Source: Shinella zoogloeoides
Lineage (GTDB): Bacteria > Pseudomonadota > Alphaproteobacteria > Rhizobiales > Rhizobiaceae
DNA: 64,000 nucleotides
Assembly: GCF_033705735.1 (NCBI RefSeq)
Contig: NZ_CP131130.1
Span: 499,001-563,000, forward strand
Reading direction: 5' to 3'
Shown here piece after piece: positions 17,307-24,706 of the stretch (its first letter is position 1; each line of letters begins with the position of its first letter). Made by a program: the position numbers and the translations under genes. Under the pieces are notes generated by a model that did no database searches, was not told where the DNA came from, and worked only from the letters and a program-made list of their open reading frames with translations.

Positions 17307-17353
17307 AGTGCACTCGGCGCACTATATCGTTGATTTAGTGCGCCGAGTGCACT
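17307..17353. promoter_or_regulatory. Perfect 18-bp inverted repeat, operator of the DUF4160-DUF2442 pair
   Basis: AGTGCACTCGGCGCACTA (17307-17324) and TAGTGCGCCGAGTGCACT (17336-17353) are perfect reverse complements with an 11-base spacer. The right arm fills the spacer between TTGATT (17330-17335) and TATTTT (17353-17358). A protein bound here would exclude RNA polymerase. Confidence 0.75.
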
Positions 17354-17358
17354 ATTTT
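17330..17358 (+). promoter_or_regulatory. Sigma-70-type promoter of the DUF4160-DUF2442 pair
   Basis: -35 TTGATT (17330-17335), a 17-base spacer, and -10 TATTTT (17353-17358). Transcription would begin near 17365, giving a leader of only about ten bases before the GTG start at 17375. Confidence 0.6.
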
Positions 17359-17374
17359 ATCGCTGGAGTTGGAT

Positions 17375-17605
17375 GTGCCGACACTCTTCATGTTCGGAAA
17401 CTTGAAGATCCGCATGTTCGCCGACGACCATAACCCGCCGCATTTCCGCATCCTGACGCCGGAACATGAAGCGCTGGTGCGGATTGCCGATCTTGCGGTT
17501 CTGGCAGGCTCGATCGACCGCCGGTCCTATGATCTGGCGTGCCGCTGGGCCTTGGAAAACAGGGAGTTGCTGGAACGTGAGTGGCGCCGCTTCAATGAAC
17601 GATGA
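17375..17605 (+). CDS. DUF4160 domain protein (toxin-antitoxin-like pair, first gene)
   Basis: 76 residues from GTG at 17375, which gives the family N-terminus (PTLFMFGNLKIRMFADDHNP followed by PHF). GGAG lies six bases upstream; TTG at 17369 and ATG at 17390 are alternatives. DUF4160 proteins are small and have the conserved (D)DH-x-PPHFH core; the final His is Arg here. They are regularly encoded next to DUF2442 proteins and are suspected toxin-antitoxin modules, without a settled activity. The downstream gene overlaps it by 11 bases. Confidence 0.85.
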   Translation: MPTLFMFGNLKIRMFADDHNPPHFRILTPEHEALVRIADLAVLAGSIDRRSYDLACRWALENRELLEREWRRFNER

Positions 17606-18053
17606 CATCATTTCCGTGGGCCGGCCTTTGCCGCGCATCATGAAAGCCGAGGCGCTTGATGGCCGGCGCGTGCGCGTTGTCTGGCGTGACGGGGCGAGCA
17701 AGGTGGTCGATCTCGGCCCGATGCTGGAAAGCCGGCGCATCTTCATCCCGCTTCGGCAGGACGATGCGCTCTTCCGCGTGCTCGCCGTCAGCGAGGAGGG
17801 GGATGCGTTGGTCTGGCCGGGGGACGACCTCGAATGCTCGGCGGTCTGGATCGAGGCGCTGCCATCCGACGATTTCGAGAATGCGGATTTCAGGGCGGCG
17901 ATGGACCAGCTCGGCATGTCGCTGGATGGCATGGCGGCCGCGCTCGAAGTCTCGCGCCGCCTCGTTGCCTCCTACCGCAAGGACAAGCCGATCCCGCGGC
18001 ATATCGGTCTTGCGACCCGCTACCTTGTCGAGCACGCGCGGCGCAGGGCTTAA
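17595..18053 (+). CDS. DUF2442 domain protein with C-terminal helix-turn-helix
   Basis: 152 residues. DUF2442 occupies about residues 15-90 (RRVRVVWRDGASKVVDLGP). A short Xre-like helix-turn-helix follows at about 100-135 (MDQLGMSLDGMAAALEVS then RRLVASYRKDKPIPRHI). The HTH suggests that it binds the large palindrome upstream and represses its own pair. The ATG at 17595 overlaps the DUF4160 stop. It is convergent with rnd, sharing three bases at the stops. Whether it acts as an antitoxin is an inference from gene order. Confidence 0.85.
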   Translation: MNDDIISVGRPLPRIMKAEALDGRRVRVVWRDGASKVVDLGPMLESRRIFIPLRQDDALFRVLAVSEEGDALVWPGDDLECSAVWIEALPSDDFENADFRAAMDQLGMSLDGMAAALEVSRRLVASYRKDKPIPRHIGLATRYLVEHARRRA

Positions 18054-19201
18054 AGCTCCACCGCCTCGATCTTCCGGTCGACGAAGCGCAAGGCCACCTT
18101 GCCGCCGATGAGGTTGAGGGCGGTCTCGCCGAAGAGGTCGCGGCGCCAGCCGTGGAGGGCGGCGACGTCGGCGGCTTCGCCATCGACGGCGATCTTTTCG
18201 AGGTCGTCGGAATTGGCGATGATCTTGGCGGCGACGCCCTGCTTTTCCGCGACGATCTTGAGGAGCACCTTCAGCATCTCGCTGGCGGCGGCCGCACCCT
18301 CGGGCACATGGTTCTGGCGCGGCAGGCGCGGCAGGTCGGCCTTGGGAATGGCGAGCGCCTCGCCGATGGCCTCGAGCAGGGCGGCGCCCGACTGCGAGCG
18401 CTCCCAGCCCTTGGGAATGGTGCGAAGGCGCGCCAGCGCCTCGGCATCTGCGGGCTGCTGCTGGGCGATCTCGTAGATCGTGTCGTCCTTGAGGATGCGC
18501 GAGCGCGGCACGTTGCGCGCGCGCGCCTCGCGTTCGCGCCAGGCGGCGACCTTCTGCAGGACGGCCAGCTCCATCGGCTTCTTGACGCGCATCTTGAGGC
18601 GCCGCCAGGCGTCGTCCGGATGCAGGTCGTAGGTATCGCGCGATTCCAGCACCGCCATTTCCTCGGTCAGCCACAGCGAGCGGCCGGCGCTTTCCAGCTT
18701 CTCCTTGAGCGCCAGATAGACGTCGCGCAGGTGCGTCACGTCGGCGAGCGCATATTCGAGCTGCTTGTCGGTGAGCGGCCGGCGGCTCCAGTCGGTGAAG
18801 CGCGAGGACTTGTCGATATGCACGCCCTTGATCTTCTGCACGAGCTGGTCGTAGGAAACGCTGTCGCCGAAGCCGCAGACCATGGCGGCGACCTGCGTGT
18901 CGAAGATCGGATGCGGGATCAGCCCGCCGCGGTTGAAGATGATCTCGATGTCCTGCCGCGCGGCGTGGAACACCTTCAGCACGGCGGGATTGGCCATCAG
19001 CTCGAAGAACGGCTGCAGGTCGAGGCCCTTGGCGAGCGGATCGACGATCACCTCGGTCTCGGGACCGGCGAGCTGGATCAGGCAGAGCTCCGGCCAGAAC
19101 GTCGTCTCCCGCAGGAACTCCGTGTCGATCGTCAGATACTCGGAACGGGCGAGCGTCTCACAGGCGTCGCGAAGGGCTGCGGTTGTCTCGATGATCTGCA
19201 T
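18050..19201 (-). CDS. rnd: Ribonuclease D
   Basis: 383 residues. The DEDDy exonuclease domain (about 1-170) has LTIDTEFLRE (Exo I), FHAARQDIEIIF (Exo II) and the Exo III tyrosine/aspartate in LEYALADVTHL. One or two HRDC-type domains follow, starting at RVKKPMELAVLQKVAAWRE. RNase D trims 3' ends of tRNA precursors and other small RNAs. It appears monocistronic. Confidence 0.95.
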   Translation of the reverse strand: MQIIETTAALRDACETLARSEYLTIDTEFLRETTFWPELCLIQLAGPETEVIVDPLAKGLDLQPFFELMANPAVLKVFHAARQDIEIIFNRGGLIPHPIFDTQVAAMVCGFGDSVSYDQLVQKIKGVHIDKSSRFTDWSRRPLTDKQLEYALADVTHLRDVYLALKEKLESAGRSLWLTEEMAVLESRDTYDLHPDDAWRRLKMRVKKPMELAVLQKVAAWREREARARNVPRSRILKDDTIYEIAQQQPADAEALARLRTIPKGWERSQSGAALLEAIGEALAIPKADLPRLPRQNHVPEGAAAASEMLKVLLKIVAEKQGVAAKIIANSDDLEKIAVDGEAADVAALHGWRRDLFGETALNLIGGKVALRFVDRKIEAVEL

Positions 19202-19321
19202 AGGCGGCTCTGGCGGGCTTTTCTTGAAATTTTTGATCGGGCAGCTTTAGACGTTCCACCCTTTTGCCACAATCAAAAACTTGCGCCGGAGGCGGCGCGG
19301 CAAGAGCGGTTACACGCGAAA

Positions 19322-19347
19322 GGCCCGGATGCAGGCACATCCGGGCC
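19322..19347 (-). terminator. Intrinsic terminator of the small secreted-protein gene
   Basis: GGCCCGGATG (19322-19331) and CATCCGGGCC (19338-19347) form a perfect 10-bp stem with a six-base loop. On the minus strand it is followed by TTTCGCG. It starts 26 bases after the stop of the small gene at 19373. Confidence 0.7.
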
Positions 19348-19372
19348 CTTTCGAAGGTCAGCATACGCGGGA

Positions 19373-19549
19373 CTACTTGCAGACCTTGAACTTCCTGATG
19401 ATGACGTTGCCGTAGTCGTCGTAGGACTTCACCTTCTTGATGAAGCAATGCGGCTTGTGGCCGTAGCCGTAGTAGCCGGCCTGGGAAGGGGCAGCGAAGG
19501 AAATGGCGGCGACGGCCGCGATGGCGGACGAAACGATGATCTTGCGCAT
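19373..19549 (-). CDS. Small secreted protein, function unknown
   Basis: 58 residues. A signal peptide (MRKIIVSSAIAAVAAISFAA, then PSQA) is followed by a mature part of about 34 residues: Gly/Tyr-rich GYYGYGHK, two cysteines (PHCFIK, KVCK) and several lysines. The ATG at 19549 has GGGAGAGACC directly upstream, and a terminator follows. Similar short periplasmic proteins with Tyr-Gly and two Cys occur widely in rhizobia, but I know of no assigned function. Confidence 0.7.
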   Translation of the reverse strand: MRKIIVSSAIAAVAAISFAAPSQAGYYGYGHKPHCFIKKVKSYDDYGNVIIRKFKVCK

Positions 19550-19641
19550 GGGTCTCTCCCGATCGGTTCGGACGAGCCTCTCTCATCCGGTGATCCGAAT
19601 GTCCCATGCCGCCTCGCCGTCCGCTGTTTCCCCGGAAACAG

Positions 19642-19670
19642 AAAGGCCGCCCGCGGGGCGGACGGCCTTT
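19642..19670 (-). terminator. Terminator downstream of ohr
   Basis: AAAGGCCG (19642-19649) pairs with CGGCCTTT (19663-19670), with further GC pairing inside the loop. On the minus strand the stem ends CGGCCTTTCTGTTT. It lies 24 bases after the ohr stop. Confidence 0.7.
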
Positions 19671-19693
19671 CGTTCGGTCGGGGCAGGGAAGCG

Positions 19694-20116
19694 TCAGGCG
19701 ACCGTGGTCTTGACGTCGAGATTGCCGCGGGTGGCGTGGCTGTAGGGGCAGACGACGTGGGCCTTCTTGACGAGGTCTTCCAGCACGGCCTTGTCGACGC
19801 CGGGGGCGGAGACTTCGAGCGCCGCCTCGATGCCGAAGCCGCCGCCGTCCTCGCGCGGGCCGATGCCGACCGTCGCGGTGACTTTCGCGTCATCCGGGAT
19901 CTTAACCTTTTCCTTGCCGGCGACGAATTTCAGCGCGCCGAGGAAGCAGGCGGAATAGCCGACCGCGAAGAGCTTTTCCGGGTTTGCGCCGGACGCGCCG
20001 TCGCCGCCGAGTTCCTTCGGCACGGTCAGCGTCACGTCGACGGTGCCGTCTTCCGTTGCGCCATGGCCGGCGCGGCCGCCCGTTGCAGAAGCCTTGGTCC
20101 TGTAGAGAATGGGCAT
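19694..20116 (-). CDS. ohr: Organic hydroperoxide resistance protein Ohr
   Basis: 140 residues, typical for Ohr. The two redox-active cysteines are Cys57 in YSACFLGAL and Cys123 in VVCPYSHATRGN. Ohr reduces organic and fatty-acid hydroperoxides with lipoyl-dependent reductant. The ATG at 20116 has GGAAGGAG eight bases upstream. It is divergent from the OhrR-type repressor gene, and palindromes lie in the gap. Confidence 0.95.
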   Translation of the reverse strand: MPILYRTKASATGGRAGHGATEDGTVDVTLTVPKELGGDGASGANPEKLFAVGYSACFLGALKFVAGKEKVKIPDDAKVTATVGIGPREDGGGFGIEAALEVSAPGVDKAVLEDLVKKAHVVCPYSHATRGNLDVKTTVA

Positions 20117-20170
20117 GGTTGTCTCCTTCCTGTCGTCGTTGATGATGGCTATTTGATAGCGCAAAACTAG

Positions 20171-20204
20171 ATTGTGCGCAATATGATTTTGCAAATTGCA
20201 ATTT
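20171..20204. promoter_or_regulatory. OhrR-type operators in the ohr-ohrR gap
   Basis: AAATTGCAATTT (20193-20204) is a perfect 12-bp palindrome, and ATTGTGCGCAAT (20171-20182) is a near-palindrome. Both lie in the 113-base gap between the divergent genes, where a MarR/OhrR dimer would repress both promoters. Confidence 0.5.
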
Positions 20205-20229
20205 CGGCCGTTTATGCGAGAATGGCAGC

Positions 20230-20721
20230 ATGAGCGACAAACGTGACGAAGCTGAGACGAACGACATTGCGCCGGGCATGCTGGCCCTCGACCAGCAGCT
20301 CTGTTTCGCCGTCTATTCCGCGGCCCATGCGCTCAACCGCACCTACAAGCCGCTGCTCGATCCCTATGGCCTCACCTATCCGCAATATATCGCGCTGATG
20401 ACGCTGTGGGAGGAGGATGGCCGCACGGTCAAGGCGCTCGGCGAGACGCTGGGGCTCGATTCCGGCACGCTCTCGCCGCTGCTCAAGCGCCTGGAGGCGG
20501 CGGGCTACATCCACCGCGCCCGCGACAAGGCCGACGAGCGGCAGGTTCTCGTCACCCTCACCGACAAGGGCCGCGCCATGCAAAGCGAGGCTGTCGCCAT
20601 CCGCATGGCGATCGGCAAGGCGACGGGCTGTTCCATCGAGGCGCTGCAATCCCTTACGGTCGAGCTGCAGGCGCTGGCCGGGCGGCTCGAGGGCGCGGAC
20701 AGGCGCGACGACGCGGCATAG
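20230..20721 (+). CDS. ohrR: OhrR-type MarR-family repressor
   Basis: 163 residues. The N-terminal LDQQLCFAVYSAAHAL carries the peroxide-sensing cysteine (Cys25) found in OhrR. A winged helix follows (LGETLGLDSGTLSPLLKRLE, with the wing ARDKADERQVLVTLT). Oxidation of the cysteine by organic peroxides releases DNA and induces ohr. The divergent placement next to ohr supports the call. Confidence 0.93.
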   Translation: MSDKRDEAETNDIAPGMLALDQQLCFAVYSAAHALNRTYKPLLDPYGLTYPQYIALMTLWEEDGRTVKALGETLGLDSGTLSPLLKRLEAAGYIHRARDKADERQVLVTLTDKGRAMQSEAVAIRMAIGKATGCSIEALQSLTVELQALAGRLEGADRRDDAA

Positions 20722-20800
20722 GGGTAGTTTTTCACCTCTTCACCCTGCAAGGCCTTCGGGTTAAGGTCCGCGCGGCGTCGCAAGCGCCAAGGGGGCAGGG

Positions 20801-22720
20801 GTGAACGGGCAGGGGTCCTGGCAGAAGGCGAGTGTCGCGGCGGGCCTTTGGTGCGTCGCGGTCGGTGTCGTCATGTTGACGCTGTGGCTCGCCGAGCCGG
20901 CGGCGCTCGCCGCGCGCCATCCCGCTCTTTTCGGCATGAAGTTCAATGCGGCGCTCGCCTTCGCCGCCATGGGTTCCGCCGTGCTTCTGGCCGGCCGCGG
21001 TTTCCGGCGTCTTCCGGCCGCGCTCTTCCTCATGGTCTTCGTCTATGGCGCGCTGGCGCTCGCCCAGCATCTCTTCAGCATCGATGCGGGCATCGACACG
21101 CTGCTCGACCGGCCCTTCGTCGATATCGGCACCAGCCGGCCCGGCCGCATCGCGCCCAATACCGCGCTGTGCTTCATGCTGGCAGGCCTTGCCTTCCTGC
21201 AACGCGCGCTGCAGGGCAGGAGCGGGATGCTGCAGGTGGCGCTCGGCATGGCCTGCGTCATCATCGCGGCGGCCGCGCTGATCGGCTATGCCATCGCGCT
21301 CGATTTCGCCCATGACTGGGTGCGCTATACGCGCATGTCCTTCCAGAGCGCGAGCTGCTTCGTCGCGCTCGGCCTCGTGCTGGTCTTCGTGGGCGCGGAG
21401 ACGACCGGCTACCACCGGATCGCGCTGGCCGGCGCGCTCGGCCTCGGCACCTATCTCCTGCTGCTCGCCATGACCTATTACGAGCTGGCGCGCTACGAGA
21501 AGGCCTTCGGCATCACCTTCTCCAGCGGCGACAACACCGCCCGCTCGACGCTGTCCTCGCTCGTCCTGATTTCCGGCGCGCTCTACAGCGCGCTGATCGC
21601 CCATCTCTATCTCTCCTCGCGCCGGGCGCGCCGCATGGCCGGCGAGCTTGCCGAAAGCCGCGCCCGCCTTGCCGCCATCATCGACAATGCGGTGGACGGC
21701 ATCGTCACCATCGACGAGCGCGGCATCGTCCTTTCCGTCAACGCCGCCTCAACGCGCATCTTCGGCTATGCGCCGGAGGAGGTGGTCGGGCGGAACGTGA
21801 AGATGCTGATGCCCGAGCCCTATCACGGCGAGCACGACGGCTATCTTTCCAGCTACCGCCGCACCGGCGAGGCGAAGATCATCGGCATCGGCCGCGAGGT
21901 GGAGGGCCGGCGCCGCGACGGCACGGTCTTCCCGCTCGACCTCGCCGTCGCGCGGGTGGAACTGAACGGCGCGACGATCTACAGCGGCATCGTGCGCGAC
22001 ATTTCCGAGCGCAAGGCGAACGAGCAGGCGCTGATCGAGGCGAATGCCGAGCTGGAGGAATTCGCCTACCGCACCTCGCACGACCTGCGCTCGCCGATCG
22101 CCTCCTCGCTCGGCCTGCTCGGCATTTCGCGCGAGATGATGGCGGAGGGCGACATGGCCGGGCTCGGCGAGATGCTCCAGCGCATGGAAGGCAATTTCCG
22201 CCGCCTCGACCACCTGATCCAGAACATCATCACCGTCACGCGCACCCGCCTCCTGGAAGAGGAGGACCGGCCGGTGGGCCTGCGCGCGCTCGTCGCCGAG
22301 GCGGTGGATGCCCTGTCGCATCTCGACGACGTCCGGCGTATCCGCATCGAAAATCATGTGCCGCCAGAATTGACAATCGTCAGCAAGCCGTCGAAATTCC
22401 AGGTCGTCGTCGGCAACATGCTGTCCAACGCGGTCAAGTACCACGACCCGAAGGAAGCCGAGCCGGCGATCGATATCCGCGCCTTCCGCTATGCCGGCAG
22501 GCTGCGGCTGTCGGTGGAGGACAACGGCCTGGGCGTTCCGCCCTCCAGCCGCCATTTGTTGTTCCAGATGTTCAAACGGCTGCACCCGAACCGCTCCTTC
22601 GGCAGCGGGCTCGGCCTCTATATTTTGAAGAAGACCGCGGAATCCCTCGGCGGGACCGCACTTTACGAAGCAAGGGATAAGGGCAGCCGCTTCATCGTGG
22701 AACTGCCCGATGGGGAATAG
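20801..22720 (+). CDS. Membrane PAS sensor histidine kinase with FixL-like PAS domain
   Basis: 639 residues from a GTG preceded by a G-rich site. About eight transmembrane helices fill residues 10-270. A PAS domain follows at about 288-405, then HisKA (phospho-acceptor His427 in SHDLRSPIASS) and HATPase_c (N box GNMLSNAVKYHD, G1 VEDNGLGVP, G2 GSGLGLYILKK). The PAS contains MLMPEPYHGEHDGYL and KIIGIGREVEG. Aligned by eye with Bradyrhizobium FixL, His345, Ile360 and Arg365 correspond to the haem ligand His200, Ile215 and Arg220, so haem or oxygen sensing is possible. A stand-alone receiver protein follows immediately and is the likely partner. Confidence 0.85.
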   Translation: MNGQGSWQKASVAAGLWCVAVGVVMLTLWLAEPAALAARHPALFGMKFNAALAFAAMGSAVLLAGRGFRRLPAALFLMVFVYGALALAQHLFSIDAGIDTLLDRPFVDIGTSRPGRIAPNTALCFMLAGLAFLQRALQGRSGMLQVALGMACVIIAAAALIGYAIALDFAHDWVRYTRMSFQSASCFVALGLVLVFVGAETTGYHRIALAGALGLGTYLLLLAMTYYELARYEKAFGITFSSGDNTARSTLSSLVLISGALYSALIAHLYLSSRRARRMAGELAESRARLAAIIDNAVDGIVTIDERGIVLSVNAASTRIFGYAPEEVVGRNVKMLMPEPYHGEHDGYLSSYRRTGEAKIIGIGREVEGRRRDGTVFPLDLAVARVELNGATIYSGIVRDISERKANEQALIEANAELEEFAYRTSHDLRSPIASSLGLLGISREMMAEGDMAGLGEMLQRMEGNFRRLDHLIQNIITVTRTRLLEEEDRPVGLRALVAEAVDALSHLDDVRRIRIENHVPPELTIVSKPSKFQVVVGNMLSNAVKYHDPKEAEPAIDIRAFRYAGRLRLSVEDNGLGVPPSSRHLLFQMFKRLHPNRSFGSGLGLYILKKTAESLGGTALYEARDKGSRFIVELPDGE

Positions 22721-22721
22721 A

Positions 22722-23099
22722 ATGAAGATCACCTCCATTCTCGTCGTCGACGATGACGAGAACGACCAGTTCATCTGCGAATACACGATCCGCAAGTTCG
22801 ACCCGTCGATCCGCGTCACGAAGGCCTTCGACGGCACGGAGGCGCTGGACGCGCTGCGCACTGACACGCCCGACGCCATCATCCTCGACATCAACATGCC
22901 GGTCATGAACGGTTTCGAGTTCCTCGACCGCTATGCCGAGGAGTTCGAGGTCCACGCCCCCGTCGTCGCCATGCTCACCAGCTCCCATCTCGGCAAGGAC
23001 CGCGAGCGCGCCCTGCAATACAGCTTCGTGAAGAGCTATTTCGAAAAGCCCCTGGCGGCCGACCATCTGCGGGTCATGACGGATTTGCTGGAGGGGTGA
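22722..23099 (+). CDS. Single-domain response regulator (CheY/RcpA-like)
   Basis: 125 residues consisting only of a receiver domain: acidic pocket VVDDDEND, phospho-acceptor Asp56 in IILDINMP, Thr/Ser in MLTSSHLGKDRE, and Lys in YFEKPLAADH. There is no output domain, so it must act by phosphotransfer or protein contact. The ATG at 22722 (GGGGA seven bases upstream) follows the kinase stop by one base; an ATG at 22710 would overlap it. The two genes form a two-component pair. Confidence 0.9.
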   Translation: MKITSILVVDDDENDQFICEYTIRKFDPSIRVTKAFDGTEALDALRTDTPDAIILDINMPVMNGFEFLDRYAEEFEVHAPVVAMLTSSHLGKDRERALQYSFVKSYFEKPLAADHLRVMTDLLEG

Positions 23100-23119
23100 G
23101 GGAAGGAGGGCGGATCTGC

Positions 23120-23289
23120 GGATGCCACCCCCCTCTGCCCTGCCGGGCATCTCCCCCACACGGGGGGAGATTGGATGGAGCGCCGTCTCGCCCATCTCCA
23201 GCGTTGTTGATTGAGCAAGGTTTTCGCGTCTTGCCGATCTCCCCCCTTGTGGGGGAGATGCCCGGCAGGGCAGAGGGGGTATGGCATCC
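23120..23289. repeat. MITE-like repeat with about 40-bp terminal inverted repeats, family C
   Basis: The left arm (23120-23160) and right arm (23247-23289) are near-perfect reverse complements, GGATGCCA...CTCCCCCACA and TGTGGGGGAG...TGGCATCC. They flank about 85 bases beginning GGGGGAGATTGGATGGAGC and ending TCTTGCCGATCTCC. A second copy with the same interior lies at 38144-38309. There is no coding capacity. It fills the gap between the receiver gene and the MFS gene. Confidence 0.8.
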
Positions 23290-23367
23290 GCCGCCGTTGC
23301 ATACAATTTCCGCATCCTCCGCCGCTTTCCCTCTCCCTTTCCGCAAAACCTTCGCCATAGTGGCCGC

Positions 23368-24609
23368 ATGTCCACGATTCGCCCGCTGATTCCCCTTCTC
23401 GTGACCGCAGGCATCCTGATCGGGGGCAACGGGCTGCAGGGCACGTTCATCGCGCTGCGGGCCTCCGACGAGGGCTTTTCCACCTCCGTCATCGGCTTCG
23501 TCGGCGCGGGCTATTCCATCGGCTTCGCCATCGGCTGCATCTATGTGACGCGCGTGCTGCGCGCCATCGGCCATATCCGCACCTTCTCGGCCATGGCGGC
23601 CATCGCCTCGGCCTCGGCCATCGCCATGGTGCTGGTCATCGACCCGGTCTTCTGGTTCCTGATGCGCCTCGTCGCCGGCGTCTGCTTCGCCAGCCTCTTC
23701 GCCACGGTCGAAAGCTGGCTGAACGCCGCCGTCACCAATGCCAACCGGGCGCGCACGCTCTCCGTCTACCGCCTCGTCGATCTCGGCTCGGTCACGGCGG
23801 CGCAATATGTCATTCCCGGCGTCGGCGTCGGCGGCTTCGAGATTTTCGCCATCATCGCCATGGCGCTGTCGCTGTCGCTGGTGCCGATCTCGCTTGCCGA
23901 CCGCTCCAGCCCCACCGTGCCGGAGGCGATCCGCTTCGATGTGAAGAAGCTCTGGAACATCTCGCCGCTCGCCACCGTCGGCTGCATCGTCGTCGGCCTC
24001 ACCAATGCGGCCTTCCGCAATCTCGGGCCGATCTACGCCCACGATATCGGCCTGTCGGTGACGGCGATCGCCAGCTTCATGAGCGCCGGCATCGTCGGCG
24101 GCGTGGTGCTGCAATATCCGCTCGGCATCTATTCCGACCGGCTCGACCGGCGCCTCGTCATCCTCTTCGCCACGCTCGGCTCGACATTCGCCGCGCTGTA
24201 CCTCGCCCTCTTCGCCGGCGGCGACGAATGGAAGAACCTCGTCGGCATCTTCGTCTTCGGCGCCTTCGCCATGCCGCTCTATTCGCTCTGCTCGGCCCAT
24301 GCCAACGACCATGCGGGCGAGGGCGAGCATGCGCTGGTCTCGGCCGGCATGCTGTTCTTCTGGTCCTGCGGGGCGATCATCGGGCCGCTCTTCGCCTCCG
24401 TCCTCCTGCAGTTCCTCGGGCCGCAGGCGCTCTTCCTCTATACCGCCGTCGTGCTCGTCGCCTTCATGGCCTATACGGCGCTGCGCATGACCGCGCGCCC
24501 CGCCGTGCCGGCCGGGGAGCGGCGCCGCCGCTTCCGCACCCTGCTGCGCACCTCCTTCTTCTTCAACAAGCTCGCCGCACCCGAGAAGGACCGCAACGGT
24601 AGGCCCTAG
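23368..24609 (+). CDS. MFS transporter
   Basis: 413 residues with about twelve transmembrane helices. It begins PLIPLLVTAGILIGGNGLQG. The loop-2 region is YVTRVLRAIGHIRTFS, and a charged loop with IYSDRLDRRLVI lies between helices 8 and 9. The pattern fits the YcaD/UMF1-like branch of the major facilitator superfamily. The substrate is unknown. The ATG at 23368 is used because upstream in-frame codons come from the adjacent repeat. A basic tail (RRRRFRTLLRTSFFFNKLA) is cytoplasmic. Confidence 0.85.
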   Translation: MSTIRPLIPLLVTAGILIGGNGLQGTFIALRASDEGFSTSVIGFVGAGYSIGFAIGCIYVTRVLRAIGHIRTFSAMAAIASASAIAMVLVIDPVFWFLMRLVAGVCFASLFATVESWLNAAVTNANRARTLSVYRLVDLGSVTAAQYVIPGVGVGGFEIFAIIAMALSLSLVPISLADRSSPTVPEAIRFDVKKLWNISPLATVGCIVVGLTNAAFRNLGPIYAHDIGLSVTAIASFMSAGIVGGVVLQYPLGIYSDRLDRRLVILFATLGSTFAALYLALFAGGDEWKNLVGIFVFGAFAMPLYSLCSAHANDHAGEGEHALVSAGMLFFWSCGAIIGPLFASVLLQFLGPQALFLYTAVVLVAFMAYTALRMTARPAVPAGERRRRFRTLLRTSFFFNKLAAPEKDRNGRP

Positions 24610-24706
24610 ACCCCAACAACGGCCTGCGGCAATCTGGTCGCAGCATGCTTATTGATGAGCGCTGTCCTCAGGTTTAGAAACGGGTCACATACCCGGAGGG
24701 ACCGCC

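Noticed and set aside
17834..20170. 778-codon open frame on the plus strand across rnd and ohr
   Set aside because: Antisense shadow of RNase D, the small secreted protein and Ohr, all of which have family motifs and ribosome-binding sites.
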